From Toxonevra muliebris (taxonomy: Eukaryota > Arthropoda > Insecta > Diptera > Pallopteridae): a DNA stretch of 64,000 bases. Under the pieces are notes generated by a model, which searched no databases, had not been told where the DNA came from, and saw only the letters and a list, made by a program, of their open reading frames with translations. Positions 20,707-35,300 of the stretch are shown here, in pieces (position 1 is the stretch's first letter; each line of letters starts with the position of its first letter). The position numbers and the translations under genes were made by a program. The stretch covers positions 63,730,852-63,794,851 of the forward strand of contig OY829329.1 in assembly GCA_963691655.1 (NCBI GenBank), written 5' to 3'.

Positions 20707-22800
20707 ATATTTAGTTGGCATTATAACTGATAAACGGTGTTTCCCGTAATACTTGCAAATTGCCAGTGGAAAGCCTCAGTAGTTTTTATAAAGTTAGCGC
20801 CGCATCCATCTACTGGCACCAATTTTTACTTATTTTCTGGTTCTTAGAAATCAAAGAGATAAAGCCACTTTTGAGAATTATTATTGAATGATTCAAACAG
20901 AACTTTAGAATGTTCCACAAAAGGTTCAATCTAGAATCTGAAACTGAATTTCGCTTGAGCGCCGAGTTGGCCACAATCTGCTTCCCTAAGAAATGCAGAG
21001 GAGTTAGAAAAAAGATGGCTGGTGATATACAACTTTAAAAGTCTAAAAATAAACCAAGAATATTAGTGAATTTGCCGACTAACTCTTTAGAATGAAAGCC
21101 ATGGTCTCGAATGGACGTTTAGAATTTATTCTCACATTCTAGTCGAGTTTTTTTTTCACTTTTAATCCTGTGACAAAATGAATGTTGCTTGGTTGGTTTT
21201 AGTGCAAGTGTTGTTTTTTTTTTTTATTAAAAAAAAAACTTACATATGCAACTTGGTGCACTCGGTAGAAGTGAAACTTTCTTGGTAGTTTTGGAACTCC
21301 GAATATGAAAGAGGAATAATAGCTTTTGTCTCTCATTATACTCAATCAATCTCATTATACGTCAATTTTCACGACGTAAATCGAGTATCTAACGACGTAA
21401 ACAGAGAAATGGTAAATTTCTTTTTGCGACTTTATTTGAGACAAAGAATTTTTAAATTCTTTTGTCAACTACACTTTTGTATACACATATTTATCTCTTT
21501 TGCACACATTATATTTTCTTTTTTACATATAATGATTTGTGTCCATAGTTGTTGTTCGATGGAATGGATTTTGAAGATTCCGTTTCGTTTTGACGTACTT
21601 CCGTGACGTGACCTTGAAAATTTAGTCTCACTGTGAGCAAAGAAGTTTCATTTTAACAACCTTTCTCTGGGTGACGAGTTACCCGGGTACCTTTTTCGTT
21701 TTTAAACCAAATTTTTTATTGTTTATAAGCATGCTATAAGAAAGCTGAAACTTTATGAGAATTCATAACTTTTTATTAACTTCATATTGGGTGTGGTAGG
21801 TTAAAAACCTTTTTACATCTACACTTGGGTGAAAAAATGTGTTTTTTTTTTGTCACTCGGACAACGGTTAAAAAAATGGGGCTATTATCAATTTTTTTCA
21901 ACAATTTTGCTAAATTTTCTATACTGTTACAGCTTTGTTATTCAATTTAGTCAAACTTCTAAATATTCGAATATGAGAAAAAAAAACCGCAAATCATTTT
22001 AATCTAAATCAAAAATCAGTAAATATGTCAAATATTAAAAAAAAAAGAAGAAAAATGAATAAAATAAAGAAAAGGAAAGCAAATATCACTGAATAACATT
22101 TATTTTTGCTACATTTGTGATGTTTTTATGACAATACGAACTGCGTTCTGCGCATACAAAAATACAAAAAAAAAAAAAAACCGAAAAAAAATGCAATGCA
22201 ATCAAATCCACACGTATTCTACGCATTCACATCGTCACTGAGTCCCCGATCTCCCCTCCATTACACACAGAGATTTTTATGACAACACAAAAACGAACAT
22301 ACATTGAATTTGGCCATTCAAAAATCCATTCGATGAAACATTTGCAGAAAAGAAGAAAACAACTAACGATGTCTGTCGTTTTTGACGACAACAAGCAAAC
22401 GACAAACAACAACATAAGCTGCAACAGCAGCAGCAATAATACCAACAACGACAACATCAACAACAATGTATATTTTTACCATTTTTATGATTTTTACGAT
22501 GTGCTTGGATAAGTGCGATAGTGATTGTTTGTAGTATATGATACTACTACTACTACTTCATACTATTTCTTCTATAGTACTATTGTATGCACGTAGTACT
22601 AATGGCAGTAGCGTATTCAGTAACTTTTTGTGTGTACATATTCCACGCAGTCAGACGCATACACAGGCAGAAAAACAAACAAACAAACAAACGAACAAAA
22701 ACTTTTGAATTGAAAGCAAATTTTGTTCAATTGTGACTGTTCAACACTGCGTTGCGCGGCTTGGCGCAACACCAACGAACGATCGGCTACGGCAACCAAC
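20707..22800. other. gene-free intergenic stretch upstream of the Ly6 gene
   Basis: No credible gene. A CAA/CAG-rich low-complexity stretch lies at about 22375-22470 and reads as poly-Asn/Ser in one frame. Tandem ACT triplets lie near 22540-22556, and (AAAC)n near 22673-22700. Confidence 0.5.
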
Positions 22801-23246
22801 TTTGTTCAGCTCAATTCAATACAGTTCAGTTTAGTTCACATTCAGATGTCAACGAGTAAAATACCGTAAAATTTTTTGGGGATAAAGAAAATAATAAAAG
22901 CGAAAACAAAAAACTAAAATCAAAATATATAACCGTCGCATTTACAAAAAAAAAAAAAAAAAAATATTAATAATAAAAAGTTTGGCGCGCATTTGTGGAA
23001 TTTGTGTGTTTTAAGTGTTTGAAGAAAGAAAACAAGAAAATAAAAATTGTCAAGTATTTTTGGAATTTTCATTATATAGTAGAAGAAAGTGCAGCAATAT
23101 TTTAGAAAGCTTACTACAAAATATTTTTCAAAATATTTTGACATCATTTTACTAAAAATAATAAAGTGAATTTATAATTTATTAAAATTGTGAGATACTA
23201 AAATACTGCTCTATATTTTTTAAACGCATTTATAATACAATCAATA
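22801..23246 (+). promoter_or_regulatory. probable promoter/5'UTR zone of the Ly6 gene
   Basis: TTCAGTTT at about 22825-22832 matches the fly initiator (TCAGTT, A at 22828). No TATA box sits at -30 and no perfect downstream promoter element is visible. The assignment rests mainly on position, about 420 bp before the start codon. Confidence 0.25.
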
Positions 23247-23310
23247 ATGGCATCCTTTGGATATATACTTGCTGGTGCTGTTCTTATGCTAGCATTGAGC
23301 TTTAATACAG
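23247..23310 (+). CDS. Ly6 gene exon 1 (signal peptide)
   Basis: The ATG at 23247, in the context AATCAATA ATG, encodes residues 1-21 plus one base. The donor is G|GTAGGT at 23311. The open frame continues past the donor, but that part is intronic. Confidence 0.85.
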
Positions 23311-26300
23311 GTAGGTGTCTAACGCTTTTTGTCCTGGAAATTTTTTCTACCCTTTTTCTTTTTGTGTGTTGGCTTTACTTTTTAGTCAAGGGATTAAAGG
23401 GTTGCGCTGTATTGCAACATCAGGCAATTTTGTATTTAATTTAGAAGTTGAGCGCGTGTTGTGTATGTACGTGCATAAATGCCGCTAATTATAAAGTTTA
23501 TATTGTGCCTACCTAACTTTTTTTTCCGCATCATAAGTACTCGTAGGTTTTAGTTCAGTGAACTGTTTGCTGTTCCGTTGTATTTGCTTTATAGAAACGT
23601 TTGAAAAATAAATCTTTGCTATATTACCTTAAAGTGTAGGTTATAAAGTAATTTAAATATTAACCCAACAATCCAGGACAATTACCAGATCTCGGTTTTT
23701 CATATTTTTCTATGTAGGAAATATTTCTTATTAAGTAGGAATTGTTCTTTTCGAGTTTTTTTGTAATCTTAACCTAAAAAAAAAATGGCCGATAATTACA
23801 AAAAAATCACAGAATAATCAATTTAAATACATATTATTCAGTGTGAATTTCAATGCATTTTTTTAACGTCAAGGCCATAATTTCGATAACTCATTGACTT
23901 TGCATTACCCAAAGTTAAAAAAATTACCAATAATGCTAAAAATATTCAGAGGCTCATTCTTTCAAATGATTATCAGTGGGAATTCGGACCATTATCAATT
24001 ATGGGGAACCAGGATGAAATTGGCATATATTCCCTAGATTCCTGCAGTCACAGCATTAAAAGGGATCTTCCGAGTCGGTGTGCTCTGAGCAATAATGGGT
24101 TAAAGAATTAATTACATTTTAAGATTGTCTTCAAAAACTTTGGAGCTGATCCAATAATACTACACTGCATGGGTTTGGTGAATAATATGGTTCCTAGTGT
24201 TTGCGAATGAATTTTTCATGCTGAAAAATCCTAAAAATACCATTTTTGGCAATTTTTGAGAAATTGTAGAGCTGAACCGTGACGTGCTAGAAACTTCGGA
24301 AATTAGGAATTAAAGGCTGAATCTTGAGCTTTCAAATAAGCCTTAAGTCATATTGTTTTCATGCGCTCTTAAAGCAGAGGATGTGTTTATGTCTACGGGT
24401 GCAGGAAAAAATTTACAAATAACGGATTTTATCTTACTCACATCCACAGTCAGACATTCTGAAAAGTGAAGTGGTCCGCAGTGTTTTAAGGGGCGCTGGT
24501 TACAAATCTGCAGTCAGATTTTAAAAATTTAAAATTCCGAATCAAATATAGTGGACGAGTTTAGCATAATAAAATATTGCTTTGTATTACTTTTCACAAA
24601 AGTCTAATTTTACAAGGATCCGACTGTTTTTTCTATTTTTCATTAATTTTTAAACTTTTCAAAATGTTTCAGCATTACCTTCTCTTTTTGAATTCGAAAT
24701 CAAACCTCATGCCAAAGAAAACAAATCAGTTTTGGTCGCTTAGTGTAACTAAGATTTCAAATTTACTTGACTTTTTAGAAAGAAACCGATGGAAGTAAAA
24801 AATATTCAAAAATCGTCCAATAGATTTTATTTTGTACTTTTACTTTTTTCCCATCCACTAGAAATTAATATAAAAAATTAGAAGAAAGGTTCCACATTTC
24901 AGGAGGGGGCGGGAAGGGGGGTGTCAGAACCCCTAAAATCTCCCCCTTAAATATAGCCTTGGGCCTAATGAACATATTTTTTATTAAAATAATTTTCTAT
25001 ATCTAATTCAACATTTACTTCTAATTTTTCTAATAAATCAAAAGTTATAGCTAAATTATAGATACTTTAATACACAGTCACTTAAAAAGTACAAGATTTG
25101 TTGGGAATCAATATTCAATTATAAATGTTAAAAAATTGAAAAGTAATAGCATTCCGAGGAATATAGGGAGATACTTACCTGGGTATAGGAAATTATGCTT
25201 GAGTTCAGTCCATAAAATGGAATATTCTCAATTCAAGGCGGCACTAAATCGTTTATCTTCCCATGAATAGTGTTACTGATACTTGAAATTTGCACTGACA
25301 AAACTAAAAAAAAGATAATAATTTGTTAGTGACTTTTAATAGTTTATTGAACGATATTATTTTTGTCAAAATTCCTTATCAATCCTCATCCCCAATAATT
25401 TTCTCACTTCACACATGGCATTTGAAAGCACCGAATTTTTGACTAAACATCATAAACAAGCCCAAGTAAGTCCTATTATCATAGGACAACCACTCTAACC
25501 TAACCTAATTTATCTATAATAAACAAAATGCAAAAAGAATTTTTCAATATAGGAAATGGTAAAATTCATGCCATCAAAATTTCGATATTTTCAGAAATCC
25601 GGAAATTTCGTTTTTATTCAAATTTTTTTTTTTAAACAAAATTCTTTTCTTAAATATTTTCCCTTCTCTGTACATTCTCTTCTTTTTATTTTTTTCTTTA
25701 TTTTGGGCAAAATGCAATAAACTGAGTACTATCGCCAATTTGAGAAGATATTTTCTGATTCTAAATCAGTTTCCTCTGTAGTCATCCCGTTGTGTAACAA
25801 TTTCATTGAAAAATAATGGTCTCCATGGCTTAAAGGGCATAGCCGGGCTTCCATGTCAGAAATGCCCCCAAACCGAATCAAGTTTCGCATAGACCCTTTT
25901 GAAGCACTTGATTTAGGAATGATTAAAATTATGTTTCTACATTATTCTGGAAAAAGTGTACTTGGTATGTTATTTCAATGTTCCGGGACACCCTATAATT
26001 TTTAACAGGGAACATTTTCTGCAAAGACAGTATAATAGTTTCCCAAACGGTTTTCGTTTTATCGTTTATTTATTGAAAAAGGGGGCTTAAAACCCCATTT
26101 TCAAGAGAACAGGTTAGAGATGGAGGAAAAGTGGATACAAAAAAAATTTTTTATCTATTTGTGCTTAACAACTTTTCTTCAGACAACAAATTCGTATCTA
26201 TTGAAATAAAGAAATTTCTTAATAGGCCTTGAAGACCCCACTTTTCCGAGTTCAGGTCCATATTGTGGGTGAACTAGAAGTGAAAAAGAAAAAATGAGTA

Positions 26301-29300
26301 CGCAGTCGTAATTAGTGACTCTAAATTACTATAAAACCGTTGGCAAATCTCTCACATGAGGTAAAAGTTGAAAATTTGTTCCATTGCGTAGTAATGAATG
26401 TGATATACTATAGCTCAACTAGGGTGGTAAAAAAAAATTTTTGAATTTTTATAAAAAAAATTTTTGCAAAAAAGAATCTTCAAAAAACTTCTGCGAAAAT
26501 AGCAGATAGTTGATAGTTAATAGTTTTAATTGATTTTTTTCATGGCCTTATGGTATTTCATATGAAATGCCAATTTCTGTTTTTAATTTTTTTGACCCCC
26601 GTCCACACCTTGCAAAAATCTGAAAAAATTGGAGTATGAGTATTTTGGAAGAGACTTATTTACATAAGAAAAATCAGAGTAGTAAACCTATTTTTAGTAC
26701 GATTTATTCATTGCGAATTTCACGTTAGAAAATTCGCGAAAAAACTCCAAATGTGTCTCCAAAACCAAAAAATCACTGTGAATTTTTTCAGATTTTTCGA
26801 ATGATTAGTTAAATTGAAAAACGCCAAAAACGAAATTTACAAAATCCGCTATTACTCATTAAAAATTGCAGATTAAATCAAGTGCTACAAAAGGGTCTAT
26901 GCGAAACTTGATTCGGTTTGGGGGCATTTCTGATATGGAAACCCGGCTATACCCTTTGGATTGCCTGTATTTGTAGGGAGGCAGTGTCACTAGTATAGAT
27001 CTCTAATACCACAATCTGGAATTAGTTAGGATACATAAGCTCATAAGGCTTTTCTCTACCAAAACTTCTTCCATTTAAAAAGTAAGATATTATGAGAAAA
27101 CTAAGATATTTGGGGGAAGTGTCGCAAAATTCATCCTTCAATTTGCTCTTCTTAAATCTTTTATGAAAATGCTTTAAAATTCTGTTTCTTAAAATTTTTC
27201 TTTTCCTCTATTTGACCAAAAAACAGTGGTCTGATGGATTGAGTGCTATGGAAGGTCTATTGTTCTAATGTGAAAAATATCTAAGAGCTTTTATTCAAAG
27301 GCTAATCAAGGTTAAGATTAATGGCGTAAGCATTTTCCAACCTGATGCTCTCCTTTGCACTAAAACGGTTTCGTGTAATTATTCTTGTTTTATTTTTACT
27401 TAGATTCTTTTTTGTCGTTCAGGATCGAACTGTGGGTCAAACCATGAGATATTACAATAAGCCGTTCTGGCTTAAGTGTGTCAAACTAACCTAGCTACTT
27501 GTTGGATTTCAGCCTCTAACTAGTAGCTTTGATTGTTTAAGTTAATCAGCAGCTATGGATTACAGTATACGATTTTTTAGTTGTTGGTTTTCTGAATGTA
27601 CATAGGCTACGAATTCGTTTGTGTTACGACGAATTTTGGAATGGAGATGAATATTAATAATAATAGAGAAAATTAATAATAAATGTGAACTAAGTGCCAT
27701 AAAATATTTACAAAACTCATGAAAAATTTATTTTTTTTTTCAAAAATATCAACAAACATTTGCATTTGCCAACAAAACAGAAACATAAAATAAAATCACT
27801 ATAAAGTATAAATTTTCTATGAGTAATTTATGTACTTATGTAAATAGTTTAAGCAAATAAATAGTAGTGAAAAATAATTTTTCATACATATTGTTGGAAA
27901 AACATTTTCTTTACATACATTTTATATAAAGGGAAAATAAAATATAAAAAAATCATGATAGAAAATTAACTAAATGAGGGCAACATTACTGCGCCATATT
28001 ATTTGAGACAGTTTATTTTAGTTTTTCTTTCTTTTTTTTTCATCTTTTTCTAGATAGATAAGTGTATACATGTATGTATGTATGTATGTATGTGCTGCAA
28101 TATATTATAGGTCCCCAGTTTTTTTGTTGTTGTTGTTACTTACAACAACGTAATAGGAGTGTCGCATAAAAGGCGTTCACACACATAAACACACAGTTAC
28201 ACACTATCCATTTTTCTTCATCATGGACACACATATACATACACGCATACATACTTAGTTACTACATACATAGCATATTATATATTTTTTTATTTTTATT
28301 TTGCACTAAAAATATAACAGCAACATGCAACATACATAAGTTATGTATAATTCACAATGTTGTTTTTGTTGTTGCTATTATGTACTCTTAGTGCTGCTGC
28401 TATTGATGTGTAGAAATTTATAAGAAATAAAACAAAAAACGCAAACGCATACCAAAAAAAAAAAAATAAAAAATTAATGTTTACACTTTTATTTTACTAT
28501 GTCTGTTTGTAGAACAAATGCAATCAATTTTTCGGGAGGAACAAATAAATGTTGCATGACATTTGAGAATATTGACAGTTTATTGAGGTTAGAAGCATAT
28601 TATATTAATGATGGCAGCATTAGTTTTTATATACATACAAATATTTATAAAGAAACTTTTTATGTACTAAGTTACTTGCGACTTGTGAACTTAAACTGCT
28701 AACGCGCTGAATACAAAAATTATATGGAAAATCTAATTGTTCGTTCAAAGTTGAATTTTAGTTTTATAAAAACTTTGCATAATTATATTTTTCAAATACA
28801 GGTGAAAAAGTCTGCCCGATGATACCACAAACAACAGGTGTTTATTTGGATTAGAATTTGCCATCTGTGGTGGTTTTCCTAGCAAACAGATTTCAGTTCT
28901 AGTGAGGACTGTACAGTTCACAGTGAAAGTTCTTTACAGTTCACAGTGAAAGTTCCTTGCCTCAGGAGCGTACATTAAAGTAAATGCTTTGCCCAGTGAA
29001 CAATACGGACAGTTAAATAGTCATATTAGTAAAGCAAAGTTTGCTGCATTGTTCGTATTTTTCTACTTGTTTTTTTTTTTCAAAAAGTGGGCATTTTGGA
29101 TCTGCCATTTTGAATTTTATCGTTTTGACCTCACAATCGTATGTATATATGATATTAAAATCGTAAATATGTTAAGTTTCATGGTAAACAATTCAATATT
29201 GTAAAAGTTGGCTACTTCATGGCCGCCATTTTGGATTTATAATTTTGCTATTTAAAGCTCAGAATAATAGTGAGCGATATTAAAATAGCGTATATAGTAA

Positions 29301-32300
29301 ATTCTATAGAAATCGAATTAGTATTATAAAATTTGGCAGTTTCATGGACGCCATTTTGAATTCGCCATTCCGAATTTTGTAATTTTTACAACAGAATCAT
29401 ACTATATGATACCGAATTCGCGAATATTAAGTTTCATGTAAATCGACTTAATATTGTAAAAGTTAGTAACCCCAAGGCCACCATTTTGTCTTCCCGATTT
29501 TTAATTTTGTACGTCAGAACCGTAATCAAAAACGTCGAGTTTCATACACATTTTTCCAAGTTTTGGCCAGCTTTTTGCAAATTACGCTACGGTCCTGGTA
29601 AAAAGGTTTTTAAAAGTTTTAAGTTCTGAGACCCCAGAACTTCTATTTCATTGATGATAGGCTCATTGGATTTTCTTCTATACTACTTTTAACATGATAA
29701 GAACATGAGTGAAATGAGTGAATAGACTACTTGAAACTCGTTGTGCCTAATTGTTTTTGAACAATGTCTAGGGTTAATTTTTTTCTGAACGTATTTTAAT
29801 TTTTTCAATGCTCCTACAGTCTGGACCTCGTGAGTTCCTAAACTTAGTAAATTGGTATATTTCATAACTGCGGAAACCAGAAATTGCAGAAGAGAGGGGA
29901 TCCCCACTCCCCTACTTTTTTCAATTTTCCAAAAGTTTTTTAGTCTAAGTTAATTTTAAAGTTGATCGTAATGATTGCGACATTTATCGGAAAGAGGAAA
30001 GGCCATCTTCAAAACGTCTTTCTTTAATCCAATAGTAGTTTTAACACTACTTTATCACACCTAAGATTCTCTAAATTTTATTTAGACCTTAAAATACTAA
30101 TTGAACTATTTTTAACTGAATTTTTGCCTGATTTCAGTTGATTTGATTGTGAAATGATGACATCGGGTTCTCTACCACAATTTTCAGTAAAAAGCTTTAA
30201 CAGGTTTGAAATTGATCTACATATTTCGATCCAACTAAAAGAAACTTTGTTCCCCATTGAAGTGGTTGCTAGAAGTAGAATAATGTATTAAGGGGGTAGT
30301 ACCATCTAGAAATCTAAAAAAATCGATTTTTTCTGATTTTTTTTTTTTTTGTAAAACGTAATTAGCTATATCTAATTTATTTATTTGATTTTTGAATTTG
30401 GTGTCCATGACGTTGAATTTGGGGTTTTCGTGAAAAAATCCTTGAATTGCAGGCACGATTGCTGGTCATAGAATTATCTGAATTAAAAAATAGAAAACAT
30501 TTTTAATCTGTATAAGTGTCGTTGTGCAATGAAGCTTAACCAAAGTCATTTCTAAAAATTGGTGAAATGTCACACACAAATGTCATTGATTCACAATCAA
30601 TGACCTTCGACTTTTTACTGAATTTAATGACAGTTTTTGGGCTTCTAAAATATGAAAAATTTAGAATAAAAAATTGAGAGAGGTCCACTATACTTAGATA
30701 TTCATGACTTGAATATCTAGGTGAAATTTCAGTTCGATCGCCCGAATAATTTATTTTTAATCGAGCCCACCAATTGCCAAAACTTCAAGTCGAGAAAAAT
30801 GCGTTTAAAGTACCTTCGAAAACTACCTGGCTGTGCAACCTAAAATATTACGGATTTTTCAGGCAGTGAATACACTTCGCATTCCTCAAATGTGAATTTT
30901 CCAAATTTTTAGACGGTACTACTCTATTAAGCTCTTCATAAATCGCATATTAACAGTATTACTTAAATAGATTTTGCAAACGGGTATCGGGCTTTCTATT
31001 AAAAATAGCATCTCGTATCTTGCTGAAGTGTTTGCTAGAGAAGACGAAAGTGTCCGATGAAAGTAAAAAATCGGGGAAAAAAAAATCGTTTCGGATCCGA
31101 AAACGGTCTAAAAAAACATAACTTAAATTTAGGAATAATTTCAATCTCTTTTCGAATTCCTCGAATATCGCGAAGAGAGAGAAGAGTAAAATAGAATATC
31201 ATACTTCGTAACGAAATCATTCTTTCTACTTCATTTCAAAATTGTTCCATCCTTCTATATAAATTTCGCAATTTTATTGTTACGGAATAAAAAATATTAT
31301 ATATAATGTCATAACGAATTAACCCTCTAGTTCTCAAGCCCGCCTCTAGACGGCCTTCCCCAAAAGGGATGGAATTGCCACCATAACAGTTTTCTGTTGC
31401 TACATTTTACCATATCGTTTAGGGAATGTCCCAAGCTTTTAAAAAAAATGCATCAGTTATGAATTATGATGTGTATTACAGAAGTTAGCGACAGTCAAAG
31501 TCAAAAATTTGTGAAAAATAGGAAAATTAATTATTTTGATTGTATTTGAGATAAAAGTGAAAAAAAAACACTTCCCGTCATACTATCCAGATAGAAAAAC
31601 TAGCTATGGATAGCTAGGAATTTGAATTTTTTATATAAAATATTTAATGAATTCATAAAACCACGCCCATTAGCTTTTTTTTGTGTTTTTAAATCAGTTT
31701 ATGATTTTTATATTAATCAATTCCGATTTTTTTATCAATCAAAAATTTGGGAACTAGAGGGTTAAGTACGATTTCAGTAACTTTGATTTTTTATGATTTC
31801 AGACTGAAGAAAACTGGAAATCAAATTTTAAACTTATGCCAAAATTTAATAACTAAAAATACTGACAGTCAACCACCCTTATTTGGTTGAAAGCAGCCGC
31901 GCCTCAACATGCACAGACCATCCTTTTTCTCTAATCTACAGAGCTTGAGTTTATATTATTTAATTAAAATTTTTTTAAAGCATTTGACGAACTTTTACAT
32001 AAGTTCATTAGACTTTCTCATTTAAATTCAATACACTTTCAATATTCACACTCACTACGCCCACCATGCCACACAACAACAAATGCCATTTTTCACACAT
32101 ACATGCAATTTTTCAATTAGCAATTAAATTTCTAATACATTTACATCAAAACCTTTTATTTCACATACTGGCAAACACATAATACCCGTACATATTTGTA
32201 TATAATACCTACTATCTTACTGCTACTATATAGTAATTTATTGAAATAGTAAATATTGAAAGCACTATCTAACGCTATTAAATAATTTTAAATAAAATGT

Positions 32301-35300
32301 GAAATATTTAGTTGCTGCAGTGCAATCGAAAACATTTACACGTATGTATGTATGTATACCTAATAGTAGGTTCGGTTCATTCAACTACAATATTCAACAT
32401 GTCGAATGGAAGTAACAAATTTGGCCTAAATAAAATGATAGTATGTATGCAATTAGCCAAGGGAAGCCAGCCATCAGCCAATAGCCAACAGACAACAAAC
32501 AGAATACAGAATAATACATATTAGTGCATAATAATAAAAATAATATAAAATAAGTATTAAGTTTAAATACTTTTCAGGGGGTTTTTGTCTTTTTTTTGTT
32601 TGGAATGCATAGTGTGTTGCAGATAATGGCTTAAATTAGATAATGTCAATTTACAAATACAAAAAAAAAAATTAATGCAAAAATAAAAATACGTTTTAAA
32701 CCTCGGTGCATTAAAATAGTTGACACATACAGTACAGTAGCATATCCAGAATTAATCCAGAGGTACAAACATTTCCGATTTTAAAAACTTTATTCTTAGG
32801 CTGAAATTCTGATATCATTACGAAAATTAACTGATTTTTTGGTGCTGTACTGATTTCGTAGGTACTGAATTTTGTCGTTTTTTTGTCATTTTCCAAATCT
32901 ACTGTTTTTATAATGTTATACTAAATAAGTATATGATTCTAAAAAATATACTGGTTTGTGATAGTTTTTTAGGAGACTATGAAAATTAAATCTAGAGGTT
33001 AATTTTCAAAGTCATGACTTAAGTTCATGTCAATTTCGTTATTTGAAGGTATATATAAACAGGTTAATGAACAAATGTAGTCATCACAACAACAATGTAT
33101 ACAGAGACGAGCAAATCAGACGGACGTTTCAGAATCCGCCACAATTCCTCATCAGTGATCTTAGTGATAGTTCTTAATCTTTCAATATCCTATATAAGCT
33201 ACTAATATTTGAAATCATAACCCAGAATTACAGATTTGATTCCAAATATCTTCACTGAATAGAGATATTGAAAGAAACTACCACTTATGTTGTTGTTTTT
33301 TCCCATTGTAGCTAGTCTGCATAACAGTTCGTTATTTGAAAGTCTAGTACGTGAGAGTGTGTGTGTGTTTGTGAAAAAATGATTCTAGGTGTCATTTTTT
33401 CTGAACGGTCCCCATTCGATCAGTTCATGATAGTTTTTTAGGAGACTATGAAAATTAAATCTAGAGGTTAATTTTCAAAGTCATGACTTAAGTTCATGTC
33501 AATTTCGTTATTTGTACTGATTTTTCAGTTTACTTACTTACGTACTGTTTCAGTTCAACGTTTTATTTTTGAATGTTCTGATTTTTACATTCAAAGTACT
33601 GTTTTGAAATTTTAATTTACTGATCTCTCAGTTAACTATACACTTTGCAACAAAATTATGGATTAATTTTAATATTCTATTTAATTTTATTTTAAAAATA
33701 TATTTTGCCACGTGTTTCTATATTCAATTGGAATACAAATTGGAGCAATTGCATTTTCTTCAAACGTAAAACTAATGTATTTAACAAATTTTGATCCAAG
33801 TTATTCCATTCCTGAATAACTGCAAGTTTTAGCTCTTCTATCGTGTTATACTGACGATTATCAGAATAAATCCTTTTAACTAAGATATCCCAAACGTTTT
33901 CCATAGGGTTTAAGTCTGGAGAACAAGCCGGCCACACTAAAATATTTATTTGATTCGATGTAAACCATTCTTTTGCTTGTCTGCTCGTATGAATAGCGGC
34001 GTTGTCCTGCTAGAAAATCCAATTTTTATCAGAATTTTTGCCTAAAAAATGCACCAAAGAGGTACGAAGGATAATTACGTAATCCATACTGTTCATACGA
34101 GTAGATCTAAACTGAATTTCAACCTGTTTACGCGATGAAATTGCTTCCCATACCACCAAAACTCCATCCACCGAAATTGCATCGTGAAAAATATTGCGGC
34201 TCCTTCCTGAGATCATGCCAGTATCCCAGTATCCATTAAACCCATCTGGGCCATCAAGGTTAAACTTTTTCTCGTCGGAAAAAATAACCATTAGCATTTA
34301 AAAATATTAAAAAACTCACATCAGCAAAATTACTCACCGAGGTCCAATCAATTCTCATGTTCTCTTCTGCAAATTTCATTCTGAAATCAATATGGCGTTT
34401 CACCAATTGTAGAATTTTCTTCATTTTCACTTGCTGGATATTTGGATTGCGTTTTAGTGCCCTCTACACGGTTTGCCAACTCTCTTTTGTGAAACATAAA
34501 GCGGAAAGCTATTTGCAACTTTTGGTGAAAATACTTGCTGCTCTACAAATTCTTCTTTCCTTTGCCTTTTGTGAAACAATACTGGGTTGGATTACGCAAA
34601 AAATTGGAAACCACATGGTGCCTCCGGTCAATTTTTCGAGCGATTCCTCTAACGCCCACTCCTTCCCCTTGCAATGCAATTTCTCAAATTCAGTTAACTT
34701 TTTACCACTTGGCATTGTTGAAAATTTTGTTAAAAGTAAACAAAAAACTTTAGACAAGTCGTCCGAACACTTGAAAAACTAAACTTAATGTGATGGATCC
34801 ATAATTTTGCAACAGTCAAAATTAAGTAAACATTACAAATAATGCAAAATATTTGCCGTTTGTTAATAGAAAACAGAAGAAAGTGTTCATATTTTTATTG
34901 CATTTGAGTATAGAAACAAGTGGTAAAATTTTTTTTAAATAAAATTTTAAATATTGGAAGCGCTTACTTTTTGGATCAGATCAAAGTTTAGTATACTGAT
35001 CTTTATGTTTAATATACTTATTTTTAAATTCAATGTACTGATCTTTAAGTTTAATTGATTTTTAAGTTCGGTTAACAAATTTTTAAATTATTACTGATTT
35101 TTCTGTTCGATGTATAAGTTTTGAAGTCCAATAGAATGATTTCGAAGGTACTGGGTTCTTTTTATCAAGTTCCATGTATTGATTTTTCAGTTCGATGTAC
35201 AAAATTAATCTCTTAAATGTACTGATTTTTAATTTCAATGTACTGATTTTTATAGTTTCATTTGCAAGTTAAATGCACTGATTTTTAAATTTAATTTTCT

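Noticed and set aside
22279..22512. Asn/Ser-rich small protein
   Set aside because: Produced by a CAA/CAG triplet stretch; the opposite strand reads poly-Leu equally well.
32959..33514. TRIM-type miniature LTR retrotransposon
   Set aside because: The 87-bp repeats start TG but do not end CA, and no primer-binding site follows the left repeat. Listed as direct repeats only.
34297..34346. Intron in the Tc1 transposase gene
   Set aside because: The extra segment starts GTGAGT but has no AG at the point where the conserved sequence resumes.
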